DNA from: an uncultured Veillonella sp.
GTDB taxonomy: Bacteria > Bacillota > Negativicutes > Veillonellales > Veillonellaceae
Length of the DNA stretch: 16,904 bases
Direction of reading: 5' to 3'
NCBI GenBank assembly: GCA_900549845.1
Contig: URPT01000025.1
Location: 1-16,904 of the forward strand
Positions 1-7,060 of this stretch are shown here, piece after piece (the first letter of the stretch is position 1; each line of letters opens with the position of its first letter). The notes below the pieces were generated by a model. It saw only the letters and a list, made by a program, of their open reading frames with translations. It was not told the DNA's origin and did no database searches. A program made the translations under genes and the position numbers.

Positions 1-393
1 CACTTCACGACCATCAGGATATACAAGTGCTAAGGCACACACATAATGACCTGTGCGGTCGCTTTTACCTTGAAGCTCACGAATCAATTTTTCATTATTA
101 GCTTGATCATCGCCATGATGACCTGCATAACGAGCAGAATACACACCTGGTGCCCCATTAAGAGCATCTACAGTGATGCCAGAATCGTCCGCAAGGCATG
201 GACGATTTGTAGCCTTTGCGTAGTAATGGGCTTTCAAAAGAGCATTTTCCATAAAGGTTGTACCTGTTTCCTCTGGTTCCTCGATGGAAATGACCTCTTT
301 TACTGGCACACAATCAATAGATAAATGAGAGAACGCCTCGGAAAACTCACGAATTTTTCCTTTATTTCCTGTAGCTAATACGATTTGTTCCAT
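1..393 (-). CDS. rdgB: XTP/dITP diphosphatase RdgB/HAM1 (partial, C-terminus beyond window)
   Basis: This enzyme hydrolyses non-canonical purine triphosphates (ITP, dITP, XTP) to monophosphate and pyrophosphate, keeping deaminated bases out of DNA and RNA. My own reading of the minus strand from the ATG at 393-391 gives 131 codons with no stop before the window edge. The HAM1 motifs are clear: TGNKGK at residues 8-13, TFMENALLKA around 46-55, ADDSG at 68-72 and GVYSARYAG at 83-91. About 65-70 C-terminal residues of a typical ~200-residue protein lie off the left edge. The start is set by a GGAGGTG ribosome site lying inside the end of rph, with one base between the rph stop and this ATG. The rph-rdgB pairing is common in Firmicutes, and the two genes are almost surely co-transcribed. 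Confidence 0.96.
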   Translation of the reverse strand, partial: MEQIVLATGNKGKIREFSEAFSHLSIDCVPVKEVISIEEPEETGTTFMENALLKAHYYAKATNRPCLADDSGITVDALNGAPGVYSARYAGHHGDDQANNEKLIRELQGKSDRTGHYVCALALVYPDGREV

Positions 394-394
394 C

Positions 395-1150
395 TTACAC
401 CTCCGGAGCTGTAGGATATACCTTACCTACCTTATCTGCTGTCGCACCAAGTACTTCACGTTGTTTAGCCATGAGCTCATCGGTAGCAGCCTCTGCTAAA
501 TCAAGTAACGCATTGAGTTCATCACGGTTAAAGGTACCGTGTTCGCCTGTACCTTGTACCTCAACCATATTGCCAGAGCCTGTGCGCACCACATTCATAT
601 CAACGATAGCAGCACTGTCCTCTTCATAGCAAAGATCTGTAATAGGACCTTCAGGACCAATCCCTACGGAAATAGCGGCACAGAAATCAGTAATTGGGAA
701 TTTACCGGCTCCACCAAAGGTGAAGTCCACCGCATCAACAAGGGCCACAAAGGCACCTGTAATAGAGGCTGTACGCGTACCACCATCGGCTTGGATAACG
801 TCGCAGTCGATTGTAATAGAACGTTCACCAAGAGCTTCAAGGTCTACGACAGCGCGCAATGCACGGCCGATAAGACGTTGAATTTCTACGGTACGGCCCG
901 TTTGTTTCCCCTTTGCCGCCTCACGGCTTACACGAGTTTGCGTAGAACGTGGCAACAAAGAATATTCGGCTGTTACCCATCCTTGGCCAGAACCTTTTAG
1001 CCAGCGCGGCACAGAATCCTCCACAGTAGCCGTGCAGATAACCTTAGTCTTACCGCACTCAATGAGTACAGAACCTTCTGCATACTCTGTAAAATTCCGT
1101 GTTATTTTAATAGGTCGCAATTGACCTGCTGTTCTATTATCACTGCGCAT
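395..1150 (-). CDS. rph: Ribonuclease PH
   Basis: RNase PH is a phosphate-dependent 3'-to-5' exoribonuclease that trims tRNA 3' ends and degrades structured RNA. The 251-residue length is slightly longer than the ~240 usual for the family. The start MRSDNR...QLRP matches the conserved N-terminus. The phosphate-binding residues fall at the classical positions: R86 in KQTGRT, and T125-R126 in GGTRTAS. The start codon follows GTGAGG with five bases between. The stop TAA sits one base before rdgB. Upstream, a 221-base gap carries an extended -10 promoter and a hairpin, so the pair probably has its own promoter, although no clear terminator separates it from the deacetylase-like gene further up. 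Identification is firm. Confidence 0.98.
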   Translation of the reverse strand: MRSDNRTAGQLRPIKITRNFTEYAEGSVLIECGKTKVICTATVEDSVPRWLKGSGQGWVTAEYSLLPRSTQTRVSREAAKGKQTGRTVEIQRLIGRALRAVVDLEALGERSITIDCDVIQADGGTRTASITGAFVALVDAVDFTFGGAGKFPITDFCAAISVGIGPEGPITDLCYEEDSAAIVDMNVVRTGSGNMVEVQGTGEHGTFNRDELNALLDLAEAATDELMAKQREVLGATADKVGKVYPTAPEV

Positions 1151-1182
1151 AGGAACCTCACCATTCTAAAACTAAACATTAG

Positions 1183-1207
1183 AACGCCCCTTACACAAAG
1201 GGGCGTT
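1183..1207. terminator. 10-bp GC-rich hairpin ahead of rph
   Basis: Arms AACGCCCCTT (1183-1192) and AAGGGGCGTT (1198-1207) pair perfectly around a 5-base loop. The T-rich run (ATTTCTTCTTATT) follows on the plus-strand side, so it would stop rightward, antisense transcription best. On the minus strand the bases after the stem are only moderately U-rich. If the promoter at 1218-1226 is used, this hairpin would sit at the very 5' end of the rph mRNA. Whether it is a terminator or a 5' stabilising stem-loop cannot be settled here. Confidence 0.6.
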
Positions 1208-1217
1208 ATTTCTTCTT

Positions 1218-1226
1218 ATTATATCA
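1218..1226 (-). promoter_or_regulatory. Extended -10 promoter for rph-rdgB
   Basis: On the minus strand the sequence reads TGATATAAT, a consensus extended -10 (TGnTATAAT). No good -35 hexamer lies 16-18 bases upstream, as is usual for extended -10 promoters. Transcription would begin near 1211, about 60 bases before the rph start. The 14 bases TGTGATATAATAAG recur exactly in the promoter before the transaminase gene (near 13060). Confidence 0.6.
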
Positions 1227-1309
1227 CATGTTAACTATTTTTTATTACCATGAATCGGATTGTAATGTCCGTTGTGAACATAATACGGTGCATTTCTATA
1301 AAAAATCCT

Positions 1310-1369
1310 TACCATATTATAAGAATCTCTACCATATTATAAGAGTCTCTACAATATTATAAAAACTAC
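1310..1369. repeat. Three tandem 20-bp repeats between the deacetylase-like gene and rph
   Basis: Units 1310-1329 and 1330-1349 differ at one base (TACCATATTATAAGA/GTCTC pattern). The third unit, 1350-1369, is more diverged but keeps TAC-ATATTATAA. Each unit contains TATAAT on the minus strand, so the array is three -10-like boxes 20 bases apart. It begins two bases after the stop of the upstream gene. It may be a slippage product, a promoter array or a protein-binding array. Confidence 0.8.
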
Positions 1370-1371
1370 CA

Positions 1372-2802
1372 TCATAATTCATACTGGCCTTCGCCAAGTG
1401 GGTCTACCACAACATAGCGACTAGCACCACCTTCTGCTTTGGCTCGTTTAGCCTCTGCAATCGCATCTTGACGAGTACCTTCGTCCGCTTGCCAAGGGAT
1501 AAACATAGCATATACACTTTGTGGACCATAAGGTCCATATTGGCCTCGTGAAAGTACGCTATGCCATCCTACTTTATCTTCGTACATGCGAACCTTTTCA
1601 AGGCGTTCCTCTTGTACGCCCGTTTCATCATAGTACACATTGTAGCGGTTAGACCATATATCACCTACACCTGTTCGTTCCTCTTCAGCCATCTTATGGC
1701 GATTAGCCCATTGGACCTTCCACTTAGCAATGAGATCATCTATATAAGCTGTTACGTTTTGGCTTTGCTTATATTTAACAGGGTCAAAGGCAGGTTCTAC
1801 GACCTTACTGTAATCAAGGCCTGCCATGGATAAAATGATACCTGTATTTACATAGGGCAACGCCTCTTGTACAGAATAACCACCTTCTAATACTGCTATA
1901 TCGGCTTGTAATAAATCCACAAGCTCCGCATAACCCTTTGCAGTAACCTGCATATTCGCTAAAGGATCACTAAAGTGATTATCTTGACCTGCCGAGTTGA
2001 TAACAATATCTGGATTAAACTCTTCCAAAATAGGCAATACGAGTTCACGCATAACCTTCATCAAGCCTTCGTCACCTGTGCCTGGCGGTAATGGGATATC
2101 TATATTGCCTCCGATGGCTTGAGGTCCACCGAATTCATCCATAAAGCCTGTGCCAGGATATAGGGTTCGTCCATCTTGGTGGAAACTAATGTATAGCGTA
2201 TCTGGATCATGATAGAACACATCTTGAGAGCCATCTCCATGATGTACATCTGTATCTACCACAGCCACTCTCTTAATACCATAGGTTTGGCGCATGTGCT
2301 GTATCATGACGGCTTCAATGTTAATGGTACAGAATCCACGGATACCATGAACCATAGCCATTGCATGATGCCCTGGAGGTCTTACTAAAGCAAAGGCACG
2401 ATCTACTTCACCGCGCATAACCGCATCAGCAGCTGCAATAGCACCGCCCGCTGACACACGATGTGCTTCCGTTACCCAGGACTCTAAATCTGGGGCACCC
2501 ACATGAACACGCTCTATGGTATCCCAATCGGCTACGATAGGATTATATTCCTTAATATTAGGTATATCTAATAGCCCTTCCTCTACGATTTGATCTCGCG
2601 TATATAGCAATCTCTCTTGTCGTTCTGGATGGGTTTCAGAAATCTTCCAGTCAAAGGCAGGGAAAAACACTAAACCTAAACTATGTTTTGGTGCATTTTC
2701 ATCAGTATGTAACATATCACCTATATTTGTGTTAATAGCTTTATTCATACCCGCATGTCCAAGTCCATGACGTTCACGATAGGATAGTCCTTTATTCCAC
2801 AT
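1372..2802 (-). CDS. Histone-deacetylase-fold Zn amidohydrolase with C-terminal extension
   Basis: This belongs to the arginase/deacetylase superfamily (AcuC, acetylpolyamine amidohydrolase and class II HDAC relatives), which removes acyl groups from amines with a Zn ion. All active-site motifs are present: RPPGHH at 141-146 (general-base histidines), DTDVHHGDG at 183-191 (Zn ligands D185 and H187), SAGQDNH at 270-276 (third Zn ligand D274) and LEGGY at 305-309 (transition-state Tyr309). An N-terminal stretch of ~40 residues precedes the fold, and about 140 residues rich in aromatic and charged residues follow it. At 476 residues it is longer than AcuC-type enzymes (~350-400). The ATG lies inside the end of the HyuA-family gene (11-base overlap) behind a GGGGGTGA ribosome site, so translation is probably coupled. 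The bacterial substrate is unknown; acetyl-polyamine or another acyl-amine is the family precedent. Confidence 0.88.
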   Translation of the reverse strand: MWNKGLSYRERHGLGHAGMNKAINTNIGDMLHTDENAPKHSLGLVFFPAFDWKISETHPERQERLLYTRDQIVEEGLLDIPNIKEYNPIVADWDTIERVHVGAPDLESWVTEAHRVSAGGAIAAADAVMRGEVDRAFALVRPPGHHAMAMVHGIRGFCTINIEAVMIQHMRQTYGIKRVAVVDTDVHHGDGSQDVFYHDPDTLYISFHQDGRTLYPGTGFMDEFGGPQAIGGNIDIPLPPGTGDEGLMKVMRELVLPILEEFNPDIVINSAGQDNHFSDPLANMQVTAKGYAELVDLLQADIAVLEGGYSVQEALPYVNTGIILSMAGLDYSKVVEPAFDPVKYKQSQNVTAYIDDLIAKWKVQWANRHKMAEEERTGVGDIWSNRYNVYYDETGVQEERLEKVRMYEDKVGWHSVLSRGQYGPYGPQSVYAMFIPWQADEGTRQDAIAEAKRAKAEGGASRYVVVDPLGEGQYEL

Positions 2803-4501
2803 ACTGCTTCACCCCCGCTGCTAGTTGTACTTTTACAGTGATCAACCGTTCCATCGATTGCCAGCCCTCTACTACAGGGAAGTCTTCGATACTAATCACC
2901 TCTATATCTTGGTCCTTACCAAGACCTAAACGCAATGCTTCTTCACTGAGAGCCTCTTTAGCTCGTTCCACTACTTGTTCTACTCGCTTCAACGTACAGG
3001 TTTGTTGTTTAATCCCTAGTTCAGGAATAACGAGTAAGCGTCGTTTTGTATCGACATGAACAGTGAGTTCAATGGTCGATAATGCTAGGGCTGCTCCGAT
3101 AGCATTAGCCACCGCCGCATTTTCTGGTATGGTAATCGGTAAATCCATATATTTACCTATACTAGGTCCCAGGCTTGGTGCCGTTCCACCTACTACCACG
3201 ATTTGAGCAGGTACAAATACATCGGGATTTACAATATCCGCTACTACATAGATAGGTCGTTTGTTTTCTGCCCTTACCACCTCATCTATGCCATGCTGAA
3301 TTGTTTGTAACGCCTTATTTACGATTGATTGAGCAACGTCAGAAGCAGTTATATCCTCTGTTAATTGTTGTTGAGTCTCAGTTGTATTTCCGTTTGTACT
3401 AGCATTTAGTCTATTAGCCAATACCTCCATAGCTCGTTCAGCTAATCCAACCTTACCATAGCTCGCATACCCTAGTACGATGAGAGCATCCCCTAATGTA
3501 GGTTCCTCACCGCCTAATGCTACCGATGGCCCCACCCGTTCAGGTCCGACAGTAATTTCACCATCTACAATGCGAACGACAGATTCACCACCAATACCAA
3601 CAGAGGTAACGGCAAAGGAGCGTACCGCACTTGGGTATTCACGAATAGATACACCACTTTTAGTCATCAACGGTCTGCCTTGTTTCCACAAAGAAATATC
3701 TGTAGTGGTACCGCCAATATCTAAAGCAACTGTATGTTCATTCCCAATAGCTCCAAGAGCAGATAAGCCCAGTACGGTTGCCGCAGGTCCTGTAAAAGCG
3801 GTCTCTACAGGTCTACTCACCATATGTTCCATAGGTAAAGAACCTCCATCGGCCTTTAATATATGAAGTGGAGCCTTAATGTTTCGCACGCTTAACGCAT
3901 CTTCTACATTCTTCTTAAATACTGTAAATACCGGTGTTACAGCGCTATTAAAATATGCGCTAATAGTGCGACGCGGAAAATTCAAAGAGCCGCTTAATAA
4001 GCTGCCATTAGAGATAGTATTATATCTATCTTTCAATGCTTCTGTTATAGATAATTCTTCTTGAGGATTCCGTACCCCAAATTTAGCAGATACAGCAGCC
4101 AAATCTGTGCCACTGCGAGATTGTACCATTTCGGCTATATGTCGAACTGCATTTGTAGGTGTACGTTCCACCACAATACCTCTATGATCAGTATAACCTT
4201 GAAGATAGACAGGATTTACAGGGAATATATCGTCCACATTCCGTCCAGGTCCCGTTACTACAAACAGGTCTACCACTTGCTCTTTCTCTTCCACGATGGT
4301 GTTTGTTACTACAGTAGTAGACAGCGTAACTTGATCAATATTTGTAGTATCACAATGTTGGAGAATGGCATCAAGGGCCTCGCCTATACCTTGCATTAAA
4401 TTATCTTTGGTAGTCCGTCTTTTAGCAGATGCTACTACACGATGGCCATCGATGATGACCGCATCTGTAAAAGTACCACCTACGTCTAAACCTAGTAACA
4501 T
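2792..4501 (-). CDS. Hydantoinase/oxoprolinase (HyuA) family ATPase subunit
   Basis: This is a member of the HyuA/5-oxoprolinase/acetone carboxylase beta family. These ASKHA-fold proteins use ATP to activate a lactam or carbonyl substrate. The N-terminal Hydant_A_N domain opens with LDVGGTFTDA (residues 5-14, phosphate loop). The second domain carries KADGG (216-220), TGPAATVLG (238-246) and the second phosphate motif LDIGGTTTD (260-268). Length is 569 residues, shorter than the ~650-700 common for HyuA. No HyuB partner subunit is adjacent; instead the next gene is the deacetylase-fold protein, which overlaps it by 11 bases. The ATG follows AGGAGGT at good spacing. A strong terminator ends about 20 bases upstream, so expression probably depends on read-through or an internal promoter. 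The substrate is not known, and hydantoin, 5-oxoproline and other amide substrates are all possible. Confidence 0.87.
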   Translation of the reverse strand: MLLGLDVGGTFTDAVIIDGHRVVASAKRRTTKDNLMQGIGEALDAILQHCDTTNIDQVTLSTTVVTNTIVEEKEQVVDLFVVTGPGRNVDDIFPVNPVYLQGYTDHRGIVVERTPTNAVRHIAEMVQSRSGTDLAAVSAKFGVRNPQEELSITEALKDRYNTISNGSLLSGSLNFPRRTISAYFNSAVTPVFTVFKKNVEDALSVRNIKAPLHILKADGGSLPMEHMVSRPVETAFTGPAATVLGLSALGAIGNEHTVALDIGGTTTDISLWKQGRPLMTKSGVSIREYPSAVRSFAVTSVGIGGESVVRIVDGEITVGPERVGPSVALGGEEPTLGDALIVLGYASYGKVGLAERAMEVLANRLNASTNGNTTETQQQLTEDITASDVAQSIVNKALQTIQHGIDEVVRAENKRPIYVVADIVNPDVFVPAQIVVVGGTAPSLGPSIGKYMDLPITIPENAAVANAIGAALALSTIELTVHVDTKRRLLVIPELGIKQQTCTLKRVEQVVERAKEALSEEALRLGLGKDQDIEVISIEDFPVVEGWQSMERLITVKVQLAAGVKQYVE

Positions 4502-4520
4502 ACGACCTCCTAATTAGTAT

Positions 4521-4558
4521 AAAAAAAGCTGTACCCATCTCTATGTGATGAGTACAGC
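4521..4558 (-). terminator. Rho-independent terminator after the CofE-like gene
   Basis: On the minus strand, GCTGTACTCATC pairs with GATGGGTACAGC (12 bp, one G-T pair) around a 7-base loop, and seven T residues follow. It starts seven bases past the stop of the CofE-like gene. Only about 20 bases separate its T-run from the hyuA-type start codon, leaving no room for an independent promoter. Confidence 0.93.
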
Positions 4559-4564
4559 CTTCTG

Positions 4565-5215
4565 TTATTTACCAGATACAGATGCGTAATTTTTAATGAT
4601 AACAATCGGAGTCATTTGGCTATCATTACCAAATGGATTATCGATCAATAATTGTGCAATTTTATTACCGTCAATACCACGGCTTGTACCTAATACAGCT
4701 GAACGTTTTAAATCATTAACGTCAGCTACGACAGCGCCATAACAGCCTGTGCGAGATACGATTTTCTCAGCCACTTTATCTGGATCCTTTGGACCAAATA
4801 CGATGTGCTTGTCGAATGGAGGCATTGTACCAGTTACATCATCTGTTAAAGATGCTGCACGAGCAATTGCATAGAATACACCCGGTTTGCGGAAAATCTT
4901 AGCAATAGCACCTAAAATAAAGGCACCCAATACTTTCCATTTACCATCTAGATTCATAGCGGATTGCATGCCATAAATGGATGCCATAGAGCCATCTGGA
5001 TGGATAAAGCGATTGATTAAACGAGCTTGCCAGCAAACATTTAACTCTTCAGGACGTGTAAAACGACCTTGTGTAATAGCTACTACAGATTCAGCTACAC
5101 ATACGATATCTTCAGGTCCAATATTATGACCGCCAAATTCAACGATAGCATCCACGATGTCATCATTATCTGTAAGAATACGTGTTGGCACACATACTAA
5201 CTCTAATTCTGCCAT
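4565..5215 (-). CDS. CofE-like (F420-0:gamma-glutamyl ligase family) protein
   Basis: The sequence resembles the CofE/FbiB ligase family, which in F420-producing organisms adds glutamate to coenzyme F420-0 with GTP. Recognisable elements are VPTRIL at 8-13, the VCVAESVVAITQGR segment (38-51), a TGTMPPFDKH segment (~128-137) and the SRTG/SRGIDG stretches. At 216 residues it is a little shorter than archaeal CofE (~250). Nothing else for F420 synthesis is seen, and such organisms are not known to make F420, so the acceptor is probably different. The ATG is seven bases from AGGAGG, and that site is fused to the stop of the upstream membrane-protein gene (TAAGGAGG). It is the last gene of the thioesterase-murI operon and is followed by a strong terminator. 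Family membership is fairly sure; the biochemical role is not. Confidence 0.78.
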   Translation of the reverse strand: MAELELVCVPTRILTDNDDIVDAIVEFGGHNIGPEDIVCVAESVVAITQGRFTRPEELNVCWQARLINRFIHPDGSMASIYGMQSAMNLDGKWKVLGAFILGAIAKIFRKPGVFYAIARAASLTDDVTGTMPPFDKHIVFGPKDPDKVAEKIVSRTGCYGAVVADVNDLKRSAVLGTSRGIDGNKIAQLLIDNPFGNDSQMTPIVIIKNYASVSGK

Positions 5216-5227
5216 TGTTATGCCTCC

Positions 5228-5767
5228 TTATTGAACCAATGCTGCTTGAACTTCTTCAGCAGTCAAACGAATACGTTGTTTATCGATATGATAATCTGTA
5301 CGGCCTACGATTTGGTAGTAAATATCGATGTCCATATAAGGGAAGCCCTTAATATCTTCACGAATATTGCCATTTTTACCTGTCAATGTAACGAATACAC
5401 GAATAGTACCGCCTTTGCGAGGTTTGATGATAACTGCTTCAAAATAGCCATCATGACGAGGACGATTAATGTCCATAGCCCATGCATGTACTTTCACAGC
5501 ATCAAAATGTTCCTCTGGCAACAATGGACGTGGGAATAAGTCCATAATTGTACCAAGTTGACGTCCTTTGTTCACAAATGGAATATCACAGAACAAGGTA
5601 ATAGATTCAAAATTACGGTCAGATACTTGGAAGTTTGTTGCACGTTTTGGCAATAAAATAACCTTTTCATTACCTTGTTTCAATACGAACAAACGGAATA
5701 ATAAATACAAAGCTGCAATAGCTACAATAATAGCTATTACTACACTTAGGATGTTATAAAACCACAT
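5228..5767 (-). CDS. Hypothetical protein with one N-terminal membrane anchor
   Basis: I do not recognise a family. Residues ~5-28 form one strongly hydrophobic helix followed by R25/K30-type positive residues, suggesting an N-out anchor with the rest on one face of the membrane. The remaining ~150 residues look like a beta-rich soluble domain with many V/I/F alternations and basic clusters (PRKGGTIRV near 116-124), and a final acidic-to-helical end. There are no cysteines suited to metal binding apart from C64. The ATG is well placed behind AGGAGA. It lies 12 bases after murI and 12 bases before the CofE-like gene, whose ribosome site its stop codon touches, so the two are tightly linked. 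A partnership with the CofE-like protein at the membrane is inferred from position only. Confidence 0.8.
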   Translation of the reverse strand: MWFYNILSVVIAIIVAIAALYLLFRLFVLKQGNEKVILLPKRATNFQVSDRNFESITLFCDIPFVNKGRQLGTIMDLFPRPLLPEEHFDAVKVHAWAMDINRPRHDGYFEAVIIKPRKGGTIRVFVTLTGKNGNIREDIKGFPYMDIDIYYQIVGRTDYHIDKQRIRLTAEEVQAALVQ

Positions 5768-5779
5768 AGGGCATCTCCT

Positions 5780-6583
5780 TTATAATGTAATATGTTCAAT
5801 GCTGCGACGACTTGTATCAAGGAAAGAGGCGCTCAGCGTATCACCAAGCTCAATATCCTTTGTAAAATACAATGACACAGTACCCGCCGTCTTTTGAGGG
5901 TTAAACAAATCTTTACCCTCTAATCTGCGGCGAACAAGTTCACTCGTTTCAAAAGCAGGGTCGATGAATTGAATGCGCCCTGACGTCAGTTCCTCTAGCA
6001 AAGGTTGTACAAATGGGAAATGAGTACAGCCCAAAACTACGACCTCAATTTCTCGGGACAATAAAGGTTCTAGATATTCAGTACATACATCGCGTACAAA
6101 ATAGTCATCTAAATGACCTTGCTCAATGAGGCCTGCCAATTCAGGACATGGTTGCTCCCATACGAGCACTTCATGATCAACTTCAAGGGCTACATGTTTA
6201 TGAATATGACTATTCACAGTTGCTGCCGTCGCCATGATACCAATTGTCTTGCTTTTGCTTTGACTAATCGCTGTTTTTACGCCTTGTGATACTCCAATAA
6301 CGGGTACAGACACGCGTTCACGTACCGCATCAAGGGCTACAACAGTAAACGTATTACAAGCAATAACCATCAATTTTACAGGCTGTTTTTCAAGAGCCTC
6401 TGCAATATGACAAGCTAAATAAGTAATTTCATCATCACTACGATTCCCCACCGGGTTATTCGCATTATCACCAATATAGATGAAGTCTTCGTTAGGGAAT
6501 TGTTCTTGTAAGACCTTTAAAACAGATAGCCCGCCTACACCGGAGTCAAACACGCCGATAGGCAATTGTTGTACATTACTCAT
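5780..6583 (-). CDS. murI: Glutamate racemase
   Basis: MurI interconverts L- and D-glutamate, supplying D-Glu for peptidoglycan stem peptides in the cytoplasm. With the ATG at 6583-6581 the protein is 267 residues, normal for the family. The catalytic set is present: FDSGVGG with D13-S14, the first cysteine in ACNT (C76-N77-T78) and the second in GCTH (C186-T187-H188). One conserved site differs: the usual PYG after GDxxxxP reads PVG (GDNANNPVG, 38-46), so Val45 replaces the substrate-loop tyrosine. I prefer this start over a TTG at 6598 because GAGGAG lies exactly seven bases upstream. The ATG overlaps the thioesterase stop by eight bases, indicating coupling. It is the second gene of the operon. 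Confidence 0.94.
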   Translation of the reverse strand: MSNVQQLPIGVFDSGVGGLSVLKVLQEQFPNEDFIYIGDNANNPVGNRSDDEITYLACHIAEALEKQPVKLMVIACNTFTVVALDAVRERVSVPVIGVSQGVKTAISQSKSKTIGIMATAATVNSHIHKHVALEVDHEVLVWEQPCPELAGLIEQGHLDDYFVRDVCTEYLEPLLSREIEVVVLGCTHFPFVQPLLEELTSGRIQFIDPAFETSELVRRRLEGKDLFNPQKTAGTVSLYFTKDIELGDTLSASFLDTSRRSIEHITL

Positions 6584-6995
6584 TAGGCATCTCCTCAACA
6601 GCTGCTAACATAGGCTGATAAAAAGTATCGTCTAATCGCACAATTTTACCTGTTGATTTTGACATAAATGCATTCTTAGTCTCTCCCGTAGCTAGGAGCG
6701 CACCATCACTGGCACGGCGCATACGATAACGGAATATCATTTGTGCACGTGTCATTTTAACCAAATATGTTTCGATGTGAAGTTCATCATCAAAATTTGC
6801 TGGTTCTTTATAATTGCAGGATACATTCATGATAGGAAATACAATATCCTCATTCATCATATCCCACAGGGTTACACCGATTTGACGAAGGAATTCAATG
6901 CGTGCCATTTCAAACCATCTAAAATGATTACTATGGTGCGCAATACCCATCATATCGGTTTCGTAAAATCGTACATTTACTGAAGCAATATGCAT
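6576..6995 (-). CDS. 4HBT-fold acyl-CoA thioesterase (YbgC/FadM type)
   Basis: This is a small hotdog-fold thioesterase that would cleave acyl-CoA or acyl-ACP thioesters. The signature YETDMMGIAHHSN (residues 11-23) contains the catalytic Asp14, and the following WFEMARIEFL helix is typical of YbgC-like proteins. At 139 residues it has the usual length. A TTGACA-N17-TACAAT promoter lies just upstream, and AAGGA sits seven bases before the ATG. It is the first gene of the operon with murI, and the reading frames overlap by eight bases. The precise substrate (short- or medium-chain acyl-CoA, 4-hydroxybenzoyl-type) cannot be read from the sequence. Confidence 0.9.
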   Translation of the reverse strand: MHIASVNVRFYETDMMGIAHHSNHFRWFEMARIEFLRQIGVTLWDMMNEDIVFPIMNVSCNYKEPANFDDELHIETYLVKMTRAQMIFRYRMRRASDGALLATGETKNAFMSKSTGKIVRLDDTFYQPMLAAVEEMPNE

Positions 6996-7031
6996 ATATT
7001 TATCCTTCTTTTTTCATAGAATACAACCTTC

Positions 7032-7060
7032 ATTGTATATCTATTACTTTAGCGTGTCAA
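7032..7060 (-). promoter_or_regulatory. Sigma-70/A-type promoter for the thioesterase-murI operon
   Basis: On the minus strand TTGACA (7060-7055) is separated by exactly 17 bases from TACAAT (7037-7032). Transcription would begin near 7025, about 30 bases before the thioesterase start. It has the only consensus -35 in the window, and lies directly against the U-rich tail of the upstream terminator. Confidence 0.85.

Noticed and set aside
46..1000. Plus-strand open frames opposite rdgB and rph
   Set aside because: They lie antisense to well-conserved genes, lack ribosome sites and family resemblance, and are rich in Cys/His/Tyr as expected of shadow frames.
1310..1369. CRISPR array
   Set aside because: The 20-base units are directly adjacent with no spacers, only three in number, and no cas gene is present.
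4502..4545. Own promoter for the HyuA-type gene overlapping the terminator (TATACT box)
   Set aside because: No -35 lies at a proper distance, and transcription would begin at the ribosome site itself.
6584..6598. Upstream TTG start for murI
   Set aside because: It would lie inside the ribosome site GAGGAG that is spaced perfectly for the ATG at 6583.
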